From NCBI RefSeq assembly GCF_901709675.1, contig NC_051089.1:14931976-14995975 (forward strand): a DNA stretch of 64,000 nt. Direction: 5' to 3'. This document shows positions 55,425 through 64,000 of this stretch, piece by piece (position 1 is the stretch's first letter; every line of letters begins with the position of its first letter). Origin of the DNA: Syngnathus acus. Its lineage: Eukaryota; Chordata; Actinopteri; Syngnathiformes; Syngnathidae. The notes beneath the pieces are model-generated. The model did no database searches. It saw nothing but the letters and a program-made list of their open reading frames with translations, and was not told the DNA's origin. The translations under genes and the position numbers were made by a program.

Positions 55425-58395
55425 CTGCAAAACAGTTCACACAGACATTCTTTTAGTTGATCGTGTGATTCTTAATGGGAATAAAGTACAAGAGAATCCA
55501 ACATTAGTTTAGAGGAGAGTATTTTACATACGTGTTACAGTAGCGGAAGACGCCTCTGATGTCAACTTCTCTGATGGCTGCGTTGAGTAGAGGAATGGTG
55601 ACCGTTTCTGATCCGAGACCCACCAACACCACCACGCCTCCGGAGCGGGTCGCCTGGAAGAGCACAGCAGCAGTGTCTTACTTGATCAAATGTTGTAGAA
55701 TTATGTAAATATCTTTAAAAACACTACAGAAGAAATTGAATCTGTGGAGAGCGAAATCTTGTGTCATGCATTTCCACACCGCTGTTACATAACAGTGGAA
55801 CATGATAGCCGCTCTCACAGCGAATTCCTACGCCCACGTTTGGGCAGCTGGACTATTAATGTCATTGTGGACCTCTCTTAAAAATTACAGCGCAGATTCT
55901 TCCTCTGATATGGCGCGGGCATGGGTACGTACATAGATGGCGGTTTGGATGCTGCTCTCAACACCACTGCATTCAATCGTGATGTGAGGCTGAGCTCCCA
56001 GTAGGTCCTCCACCTTTTTGGCTAACTGCTGAGGTCCGTCCTCTCGCTTCACAGTCAGCTGGAAGTCTGCACCCAAGTTCTTGGCCATGGCCAAACGCTC
56101 AGGGAACAGGTCTGAATGTAATAATAGTGATTAGAGAAAACCAGGTAGTGTTTTCGAAAGGATAGCTTTTGAAGGAAGTCACGTTACCTGTGATGACAAC
56201 TTGCGAAGCTCCCATTGCCTTGGCCACAAGCAGACAGACCAACCCAATCGGCCCTGTGAGACAAAAATGAACACAAAAGTAGCGGCAATTTTCAATAAAC
56301 TCCACCATAATGAATAATTAATATTTTTCACCTGAACTCAGTGCGTCTCGATTATTTCTGGTATGAGCCTCCAAGGAACAAGAAAAAATTTGCACCCTCC
56401 AAACTCTCCACTGTGACTATAAATAATCATTCTAGAAAAATACATCTCTGATAAATATTGTTTCTTAATATTAAATTATTCATAAGAAATATACTGTAGA
56501 TTACGACAAAGAATGACTTGATTAACCTTGTTTTGAGGTCTGCCAAAGAAAAAGATTTGAAGTGCATCGTTGGCGTTTCAGTTGTCTGATAGATCGTTTA
56601 CGCGTGTTAAATATTAGTCTGCTGCTATAAATGTTAATGTTTAGCAGTTTTTTCTTGTTGAGACTCATTGACTGACAAAACACATTCCTTACTTGCACCG
56701 GCACAATTCAGTCACACAATCACAGTATTAGTTTCTCTCTTAATATAAAATACCTGCACCACATATTAGCACAGTGCTGCCGAGGGCCACACCGGCCCTG
56801 CGACAGGCGTGGATTCCCACCGACAAAGGTTCGATCAGTGCACCCTCCTCAAATGTCACATTATCGGGCAACCTGGAGAGAGAAACACATTTCAAAATGA
56901 AGATTGTTGCAGTCAGACAACAGGACACTGTTAGGTAATTTTGGGTGTAAGTCTAATAATGTGTTACTTGAAGCAGAAGTTTGCACTGTGTGTGTAGTAT
57001 CTGCACAAGTTGCCATCATCAGGCGGCGTGGCACAGAAGAAGATAGATGGAGATAAATTGTAGCGCCCATTTTTGAAAAACTCATCCATCTCTCGGGGAA
57101 CCCCTGGCTCAACGGCGACTCGGTCGCCTAATAGTTAAAACAGAATAAACAGGAGCATTATGATGATGCATGCTACTCAGGGTTCCAACATAATACATTT
57201 TGCTCGAAATTATGTTTAAAATATGAGTAAATAATGCCACTTTACAGCACATTATTTTGTCCACACCTGCCTTAAAGCAAATTTGGCGCCTAGTTCTGTC
57301 ACTGACCTCACACTAACACATCTTTTACACATTTTGGACATTTTTGCTCTTTCCCATCTGTGAGCACACTCACCAATTTGAAGGTGTTTGACCGCCGAGC
57401 CAACTTTGACCACCCGTCCAGCCGCTTCATGCCCCAACACCATTGGCTTTGTCAACACAAAGTCCCCGATGCGGCCGTGCTGCCAGTAGTGGACGTCGGA
57501 ACCGCAGATGCCAACCGAGTGCATCTGGAGCAAAACCTCTGTCGGCAAAAATACGGCACAGCTACTTTGTATGGAGGGGGACATGCTGAATAGAGAACTG
57601 AGTGATTTATTTTGAATCTTCTTTTACTTAAGGTTTTGCACATTTTTACGTGGTTTTAACATCTAATTATTCAACCTGGTGTATTTTTTTACTTTTTGCT
57701 TGATATCAAACCATGGAAATGCTTAATTAGTTGGTGTGCTGTCTGATTGGTTAACTATGTACAACATTTTAAAAGAGACTTGCAGTGGGCTTTCATACCA
57801 TTGGGACCTGGCTCCGGCACAGGGCGCTTTTCCTGAGGAACACACAAACAAACAGGTGTTATGATCTATTTGCAAAACGATTTTTCATTTTTGCTCCTCT
57901 CGACCCAGTTGTTGGAATACCAGAAGCCTAAGTGTTCCCTGACAGGATACCACCCATCCGTACCTTGCTACTTTGATCCCGATGGAAACATCATAGTCCA
58001 TTTCCTTTCTGTTAATGTTTAAAAAGTTAATTGTAAAATTTGTGGATACAGCTAGTGAAAATACGCATAGGTTTCCACGTATTTCGGCGGAATCAATCGC
58101 TTGCAGTACGTTTTAAATTATAGCAAATGCGCTGAGTTCTACATTGACGATTACTTCCACTCTTTAAAAAAAAAAAAAACGTTTATAAGACTGCAAATTC
58201 AAACCATAAAAGTGTGTATTCTTCATGTATTTAAATGAAAACAAACGGAGGATACCGATTTCCTCCGGGTGTAAGTAAATTGGCATAACATCTGTCAATT
58301 GAGCCAATTGAAAACAATGACTTTCTATTGCGAGACTGTACCAGTCTGAGGTCTCCCTGGGAGTGCAGCACCACGGACAGGTTTTGCTGTTCCAT
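55259..58395 (-). CDS. sord: Sorbitol dehydrogenase (L-iditol 2-dehydrogenase)
   Basis: Cytosolic zinc enzyme of the polyol pathway, oxidising sorbitol to fructose with NAD+. Nine exons in transcript order: 58395-58342, 57832-57799, 57538-57374, 57127-56968, 56872-56754, 56253-56188, 56111-55933, 55653-55532, 55424-55259. All introns are GT-AG and phases close to 354 codons (human 357). The start context gttATGG is good. Zinc ligands by family alignment are Cys41 ([10 protein letters not shown]), His66 and Glu67 (VLGHEAAG) and Glu152 (LIEPLS). The Rossmann glycine motif GAGPIG is at 176-181, with Asp200 after the second strand. The C-terminus ends NDQNP like the human enzyme. No broken or missing key residue, so presumably active. 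The promoter was not identified. Confidence 0.97.
55532..55653 (-). CDS. sord: sord exon 8
   Basis: [20 protein letters not shown] to [11 protein letters not shown]; acceptor gtgctcttccag. Confidence 0.97.
55933..56111 (-). CDS. sord: sord exon 7
   Basis: [19 protein letters not shown] to [16 protein letters not shown]; second half of the Rossmann fold. Donor gtacgt. Confidence 0.96.
56188..56253 (-). CDS. sord: sord exon 6
   Basis: [20 protein letters not shown] then IT; completes the GAGPIG motif and following helix. Confidence 0.97.
56754..56872 (-). CDS. sord: sord exon 5
   Basis: [20 protein letters not shown] to STVLICGA; Glu152 and the start of the NAD-binding domain. Confidence 0.97.
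56968..57127 (-). CDS. sord: sord exon 4
   Basis: [20 protein letters not shown] to [18 protein letters not shown] and ANFCF. The human protein has ENDEFCKMG where this one has EMDEFFKNG; the structural-zinc cysteines of other alcohol dehydrogenases are not expected in this family. Confidence 0.96.
57374..57538 (-). CDS. sord: sord exon 3 (catalytic zinc site)
   Basis: Residues 30-84, including [17 protein letters not shown] and [10 protein letters not shown]: Cys41, His66, Glu67. Donor gtgagt. Confidence 0.97.
57799..57832 (-). CDS. sord: sord exon 2 (34-nt)
   Basis: [11 protein letters not shown] plus one base; acceptor ttcctcag, donor gtatga. Confidence 0.93.
58342..58395 (-). CDS. sord: sord exon 1
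   Basis: [18 protein letters not shown], ending in phase 0 before gtacag. Matches the NLSLVVHGPGDLRL start of the human enzyme with a shorter leader. Confidence 0.92.
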
Positions 58396-59109
58396 AACAG
58401 AATCGGGGGTGTCACGCGTGTGGAGGGGAAAGAAGCAAACCGAAGCTCAACAGAGTCAAATGCAAAGTTTACAATCATGCAGCGTGTCAAAGTATATCAC
58501 CGCCTTCTTTCTGGGGGTTGGTACCACAACAAATACGCGATTAGTTAAAGATGAGCGGCGCAGTCCACTGTGGAGGTGTGGACGTATACATTCTTACAAT
58601 GATGTCTGCCTTCACACTCACTGAAACATTTTCCTTCAACTTACTATTGCCATTCATTTTAAAATGTTAAAACAAATAACCACAATCGCGCACTTGTCAC
58701 TAGGATTTCCTCGATGATAGACTGTACGTGCAGTCTTGACCCCTTTAAAATGTGGTCGTCGACTAATGCGCAGTCGCAGTTTAACACGGTCAGTCTTGTC
58801 AGAGATTTTCTAGAAAGGAGATCGGCGTATAGAAAGCTGAATTTTTTTTTCAAATCATTGAACACACATTATAAAATCTAAAATAATGCATTGAATTAAT
58901 GCTAGAATACATGGTAGCTCTAACATGTATCCTGTAACCGAATATTTATTAAATGTTCAACTGTCGAAATCTTCACATCTGTGGAGTTTTTCCCCTCTCA
59001 TCAGGTTAAACACACATTTCCACATGACATTGCTTGAAATGTGATAGCAGAGGTCGCAGTAGCCCACTAAGTTCCAAGACTTGTGAAAAGGGATATGTTT
59101 TGAACTTGA
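58396..59109. other. sord upstream region, no other gene seen
   Basis: Should contain the sord 5' UTR and promoter. No clear TATA, CpG island or upstream exon recognised. Antisense frames over sord exon 1 are shadows. Confidence 0.4.
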
Positions 59110-59610
59110 TGCAAAGTGTTCATGCTGCAGATTGCTTGGAGTCTGTTCTCAACAATCCTCAGAGTAGGCTTTCATGTCCTTTGGAGGACCTTCCTTTCTG
59201 CAGCTGGTGCTGAGGATGTTCTCCACCACACATTTGCAGAAGACTGTCCAGTCTGGCACGACCCAGCTTCCAGAAGAAGTAGAGATGTGATGCAGACAGG
59301 AAGTGTTTCTGCTCCAGTTAAAGTTCCCAAAAAGGTGCACCTCAAGATACTTGTTGCTGAGATCTACTTCCATTGCTACTTCTTCAATGTGCAGGGAGGT
59401 CAAGGAGTGTCTGTTCTCTTTGAAGTTCACCACCATCTCCTTGGTCTTCTTCACATTTGTGTAAAGATTGACGTGTATGCACCAGTCCATCAGATGTGTG
59501 TATCAGCACACAGCCCTAGTGGATCTTGACAGTCTGTGGTTTGTTAGTCAGGAATCCCAAGGTTCATCTTTTGCACCACACTCTGTGGGATGATTGCACT
59601 GAAATCCCGG
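59110..59610 (-). mobile_element. LINE reverse-transcriptase relic
   Basis: The minus-strand translation shows NLGIPD, LTNKPQTVKI, LMDWC, NVKKTKEMVVNF and DLSNKYLEVHL in the order seen in fish L2/CR1-type LINE ORF2 (LTNRPQxVRI, VxWCxxNxLxLNxxKTKEMVVDF, xYKYLGVHL). The catalytic middle is missing and stops interrupt the frame, so it is dead. Confidence 0.75.
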
Positions 59611-60428
59611 AAGTACAGGTAGAAGCAGAAATTCGTGCTTTCCAGGTTTGCAGGTTCAAATATTTGAACAATTTTACTTTGATTATTGATTTACTTTGAG
59701 TGACACTGGGCACAGTGTTTCCCTTTGGTATGCCTCTCAATTCTTCTTCACATTTAGTAAAAACACATATCAAGGTAGAATCCATAAACTTACATCAAGG
59801 GGATAAAAAATAAAAACAAAATGAAAAATATATATAATTTAAAACATGAATCACATCTGACGCTTTAAATTAACCAAACAGCATTTAATTCCAGTGAATT
59901 ACATACAAATGTTTATGATGGCTCAGATGGTAACAGTCTCACCAGCTCAATGGGCTGCATGCTAACTTCCCCCTAGGTGAATACGATCCATCAGTTCAAT
60001 ACTGATTTGCCATCAGTCCAAATCAAATTTGTAATTGTTTCACATGTCAAAGTCAAGTCAAAGTCAGCTTTATTGTCAATCCTTCATATGTCAAGACACA
60101 CAAAGAAACCGAAATTCCGTTTCCTCTATCCCACGGTGACGAGACATACAAGTAGACGACACAAAATAAAAAGATGAATAAATCAACAACCCAATAAACC
60201 CAATAAATAAGAGGAGCAAAACTGAGCCAGTGCGCATACAGCAGACAGTAAGCATAGCGCAAAGAACAGGACGCTACGCAGGAAGGTACCAGTGTCACTA
60301 ATTTATTGGATCATCTTTCGGGTCGCAACATGTGCATAATTCATTCTCTGATGTGCTTGCACTAAATGCGTCACTCCTGTTAGAATAGGGAGATTACTGC
60401 ATTGTATTCTTATTATATTCTTTTGCGG
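59611..60428. other. spacer with an interspersed repeat; possible terb2 3' exons
   Basis: About 60048-60300 (caaagtcagctttattgtca ... acgagacatacaagtagacg) reads like a common fish interspersed repeat. About 59934-59990 on the minus strand has a short open stretch (GEVSMQPIELVRLLPSEPS) that might be a diverged terb2 tail, but support is weak. Confidence 0.35.
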
Positions 60429-60500
60429 TCAATTCTTAACAAACCCGTCATTGATGTACTCTGCTTCCTTGTCATTATCGGCGACCTGGTCAGCAAAACT
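60429..60500 (-). CDS. terb2: terb2 exon 5 (probable)
   Basis: A strong pyrimidine tract and acceptor (tttctgcctctttgtgtttcccgaag) opens an in-phase frame SFADQVADNDKEAEYINDG then FVKN and TGA. The true exon may end at an internal donor and splice further. No clear similarity to human in this low-conservation stretch. Confidence 0.5.
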   Translation of the reverse strand, partial: SFADQVADNDKEAEYINDGFVKN

Positions 60501-62244
60501 CTTCGGGAAACACAAAGAGGCAGAAAGGAGTCAAATGAAGGCAATTTCCAACAAATTAGCTATCATCATGTGTCAATAATCATACCTGTGTAGATGGTTG
60601 GTCATGGTCCCAAATAAGTCTTCCAACCACATTTCTCATGGCTTAAGACACAAAGAACACACAATCAATATTATGTATTAATTATATATGTAACTGCTTG
60701 GTTTCTTTACACACCAATTACTCTCACAAGACATATTATGGTGGAGTTGGATAACAAGTAGAAATTCAGTCAATTCACTATGAGTGCAGATTTAAAGTGG
60801 GTCAGACTTTCAATTTAGTGACCAAAAGTCAAAGCCAAGTTCCAGTTGAGAATCACTGCCACACAAGATTAGGTTGGCCAGCACTCAGTTATTTCTGAAT
60901 GTTCATAATTGAATAATCAGTGGGCTATCCATTTATATCAATAATGCCTTTCTAAAATAATGGTCATCAATCATTTTTAGAAAACATACCAAAAAAATGA
61001 AACAAACCTAAAGCGGAATATTTAATATTTATTAATAATTTCATGTAGTGGTAGAAATGCATCTGTCGACAAAGGAGGGGGTGATAACAGGCAGCCAGCA
61101 TCTTAAGGGGATAATTTAGGCAAAAACAAATTCAACTTAAGTATTTGTTTGATTAATTTATTTATTATTGTTTTTAATGTTTTTTGAATTAGTATGAATT
61201 ATGTGTTGTCTGTCATTTTGTTGGACCCCTGGAAGACGAGATGGTCCATCTCAAGGGGCTATCCTAGATAAAATAAATTTGAAAATAACGTATGATTATC
61301 GTTATTAAGGAAGGGGCGACGTGACTCAGTGGTAGAGTATTTGTCACTCAACTCTAAGGTTGATCCTCAACCCTGGTGACCAGGTCCAAGTGTCCTTGAG
61401 CCAGACACTGAACCCCAGTGTGGACCTGGAAGCACCTTGCAGGTTGCCATTGGTGTGTGAATGGGTGAATGTGAGGCCTTGTAAAGTGCTTTGGGCACCG
61501 TGTGGAGTAGATAAAAGCACAATATAGGTGCAGTTAATTTACCAAGCAGGTGAATATTGTGGTTGTGACCGTGGTTGCTGCTTGCAGTAGTTTTGATGAG
61601 GTTTTGTTGTTTATTATTTCTTCATTATTGACCTCAAAAGGAATAAATAAACACCGAATTAGGTCAAAACCATCCTCACCATTCTGCACTGGGACCGGAG
61701 GCAGCACATAGTGACCGATGCTCATTGACTTGGTACTCTGTCGCTTTCTACATGAATTCAGGAACAAGCTGTGAAAAACCGTCACCTTGTCCCAGATGTA
61801 CTCCATGCTTTGAAAAATCCTGAAAACAACAACTGCACTTTTAGTATACAACCGACTGGTGGAATGTTGAAACAATTATGACACTAACCTGAGTGTGTCG
61901 GGGTGTTCAGCATCATCACTAAAAATATAATCTGCTGTTTTCCAACCTGTTACTATCCCATCCTCCGTGACTACAGGGGAGCAAAATAACACCTTACATC
62001 TATCAACACCACTTAGAGTAGATTTGTTAAATGTTTTATCTTTTATTCACGTTTAATCATGCACAAACGTAATGTAATGTTATTTTATAGACGGGTGTTT
62101 TAAGTATAATCACCAACATCTTAAGCTAGTTAGCTAAAAATCAAACTAACAGTTATGTCCACTCATTAAATTGTACTTACGCCAAAAATCCCGAAGTGAC
62201 TGTGAAACACTGCTCGAAAACCAGGCCTTCTTGTTCGCAAACAT
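60429..62244 (-). CDS. terb2: Telomere repeats-binding bouquet formation protein 2 (3' end uncertain)
   Basis: Meiosis-specific subunit of the TERB1-TERB2-MAJIN complex, which ties telomeres to the inner nuclear membrane in prophase I. Exons in transcript order: 62244-62181, 61970-61889, 61819-61680, 60641-60586 and probably 60500-60429. Phases fit. The product starts MFANKKAWFSSSVSQSLRDF, continues DDAEHPDTLRIFQSMEYIWD, SIGHYVLPPVPVQN and RNVVGRLIWDHDQ. These match human TERB2 MFQGQRGWFCGSVSQDLRQF, SHPDTLRIYQSLDYI, ALGHFILPPA and IRRKIGSFIWEQDQ. This model gives 137 codons against about 220 in human and lacks the conserved C-terminal segment that binds MAJIN. Later exons may lie further left or the gene may be truncated. 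Confidence 0.85.
60586..60641 (-). CDS. terb2: terb2 exon 4
   Basis: MRNVVGRLIWDHDQPSTQ after a split Ala codon. Aligns with the RRKIGSFIWEQDQ part of human TERB2; donor gtatga. Confidence 0.85.
61314..61542 (+). mobile_element. tRNA-derived SINE in terb2 intron 3
   Basis: A-box-like tgactcagtggtagagt, B-box-like ggttgatcctc, then tgtccttgagccagacactg, gtgaatgggtgaatgtgagg and gtaaagtgctttgggcacc: the order of a widespread teleost tRNA SINE. It lies antisense to terb2. Confidence 0.8.
61680..61819 (-). CDS. terb2: terb2 exon 3
   Basis: RIFQSMEYIWDKVTVFHSLF to SIGHYVLPPVPVQN; acceptor gttgttttcag, donor gtgagg. Confidence 0.92.
61889..61970 (-). CDS. terb2: terb2 exon 2
   Basis: LTEDGIVTGWKTADYIFSDD then AEHPDTL; acceptor ctcccctgtag, donor gttagt. 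Confidence 0.92.
62181..62244 (-). CDS. terb2: terb2 exon 1
   Basis: 21 codons plus one base, from ATG to DFW, donor gtaagt. Trp8 and the SVSQSLRDFW motif are conserved with human. Confidence 0.92.
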
Positions 62245-64000
62245 AACTAAATCGACAAATGGAGTTAAATTAGGTGTCTGTAAAGCCAAGTTAACGCCAC
62301 AAACGTTTCTGTTCTGCCTCACCTCAGCCGTCAAGAGACTCCTAAGTACTTTTTTTTTTTTTATCAAGTTCAGTATTTCTAGTATTTTGTAAATTTTAAT
62401 GATTATATAGCAAGACACAAACACACTACACTATAGTTTTTCAGAGGTCTGAATTTCAATGTCTGCCCTACTAAATTGTACCGCTAGATGGGAGCATTTT
62501 ATAGGGCACATATTAAGCCCATTTAAATCGCCGTTCTTGTTTACGGCTCAGGACGATTCTTTCAAGTACTGAGGTAAAATCAGGCAACGACTGAGCATCA
62601 CTTATGGGACTACTGTTCTTCATCAAGCCTCATTTGCCCTGATATCAAACCAGTGAAATGTTCAGCTAATATTTGATGACGGTGCATATTCTGCTAGAGG
62701 TTACAGCTGCCATGAGCGATAACATTTAAGTACATTTAACGCAAGCTTTTATGTTTTCAAATCACAGTTATTCACAACAACATCAGGGTGGCTGTGTGGC
62801 ACAGACAATCTCGCTCCGCTCAGAACATCAGTGATGGGGTCGTATGCAGGTTAGGTGCTTGTTGCAATCACACCAAAGCACACTCTCCCAATATCCATTC
62901 CAGTAATATCATTTAGCCTTGTGTTTTATAACAGTGACAGCCTATTAAAGTGGTTATTGCAGTGCAGGAGTGTTGGCAGGATGCTTCCAATCCAAGTGAT
63001 GGTCTTGAGATGCTCTCAGTGTCACCATGTCATAGGCTTTTTTCTCAGAGTATCAAGGGTGACTGCACCCTTGCAATTGAGTGCACAGGTTGTGTACACT
63101 GACTGGTCCAAGAGATTCAAAGCAGCGCTGACTCTGTTACCATGACAACAGTGAAACCACGCCCAGTCCACCCCCCCCTCTCAACCTCCTCCATAATGTG
63201 TTCAGAATGGCCTCTTCATGAAAGAAGAACTGGTTATGCTTATTAAACGTAGAAGGCCAAACTCCCTATTATCAAACATCAGAATAAGAATGCATCTGTA
63301 GGTAAATGGAATATTTTGAACAGCAGTGGATAAGAAGAATGGATACTACAGAGGATGCTTTGATCGAGCTCCATTTCAGCTGATTTTCATTGTCAGTTGT
63401 TTGATTGTTCTCATATGTGGATATTTTTAGATTTTTAGACTGTTGGTATTGAATTTCGTCTGACTTAATCACTAAAATAATAATTAACTCCAGCTCTAAT
63501 TCCATCATTATCATTTATTCACTCTCTCTTCATTCATTTTGCACATCTTCCTCTTCCCTATGACACGATGATGCACTGTATAGTAATTCATATAGGTCAA
63601 ATGGTAAAATCAAACCTGTCATTGTCTCCATTGTTTGCTGTCGAGTTTGTCCACTAAGCTTGCTTCCCACTGGAATGAGGGGAGAATGGGCAATAGTGGT
63701 TGAGCTGGCCCAGCCATCCTATGGTCACTGTCCCATGATGACTTAACTGCTGCGTCTCTCTTGGCAAGTATACCAGGAAATGTTCACTTTGCTAAGATCT
63801 CGATGTAAACGTAACAAATTCTAATTAGCCCAGAAATAAATCAAGCCAGTCATTGAGATTGATCGGCAAAGCTTTGTGGTTTAACACCTTATATCAAGCT
63901 TTTTTCCCTACAGCGGAACCTGACACATGAAAGCAGCGGTCTTGAAATTGCAGGTGTTGAAGGATTAAGGGCCGCCGCAGGATGAGGTTTTATTGTTCAC
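62245..64000. other. no gene seen
   Basis: Right end of the window upstream of terb2. Frames at 62855 and 63272 lack domains. A C-run lies near 63170. Confidence 0.45.

Noticed and set aside
57360-57593. Plus-strand frame opposite sord exon 3
   Set aside because: Shadow of the sord coding exon.
61314-61542. Possible functional tRNA gene from A and B boxes
   Set aside because: No tRNA cloverleaf or anticodon arm fits; the downstream text is that of a SINE.

Overview
The window is nuclear DNA from a vertebrate, most likely a teleost fish. The genes are split by GT-AG introns, many of them short. Their proteins are close to human APBA2, SORD and TERB2. The spacers carry hAT and TA-flanked MITEs, tRNA-derived SINEs and tetranucleotide microsatellites of the kind common in percomorph fish. 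The species cannot be fixed from the sequence; a small-genome percomorph is a guess. No bacterial-type operon, CRISPR array, phage or plasmid feature was seen.

Layout: (1) About 1-38200 holds no confirmed gene. It is a patchwork of transposon relics, SINEs and microsatellites, with a CpG-rich, promoter-like block at about 23.27-23.58 kb, a coding-like segment at 2501-2686 (minus), and a strong candidate 5' noncoding exon at 38204-38388. (2) 39181-52747, plus strand: complete 13-exon coding region of apba2 (Mint2/X11-beta), 942 codons, with PTB and two PDZ domains and an unusually expanded acidic, Trp-punctuated N-terminal segment. (3) 55259-58395, minus strand: complete 9-exon sord (sorbitol dehydrogenase), 354 codons, tail-to-tail with apba2. 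(4) 60429-62244, minus strand: five exons of terb2 (meiotic telomere-attachment protein); exons 1-4 are clear and the 3' end is unresolved. (5) 62.3-64 kb: no gene seen.

The three genes do unrelated jobs: synaptic and APP trafficking adaptor, polyol pathway enzyme, and meiotic telomere bouquet. They form no pathway. The terb2-sord tandem matches mammalian gene order, while apba2 lying directly beside sord does not.

The most interesting signals are the repeated EEW-type expansion in Apba2, nine copies of a TA-flanked MITE group sharing ends but with at least three different cores (three copies in apba2 introns), a 705-bp hAT deletion derivative with intact 8-bp target duplications, a 56-bp perfect palindrome, and the odd terb2 C-terminus. 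I found no convincing previously undescribed molecular system.
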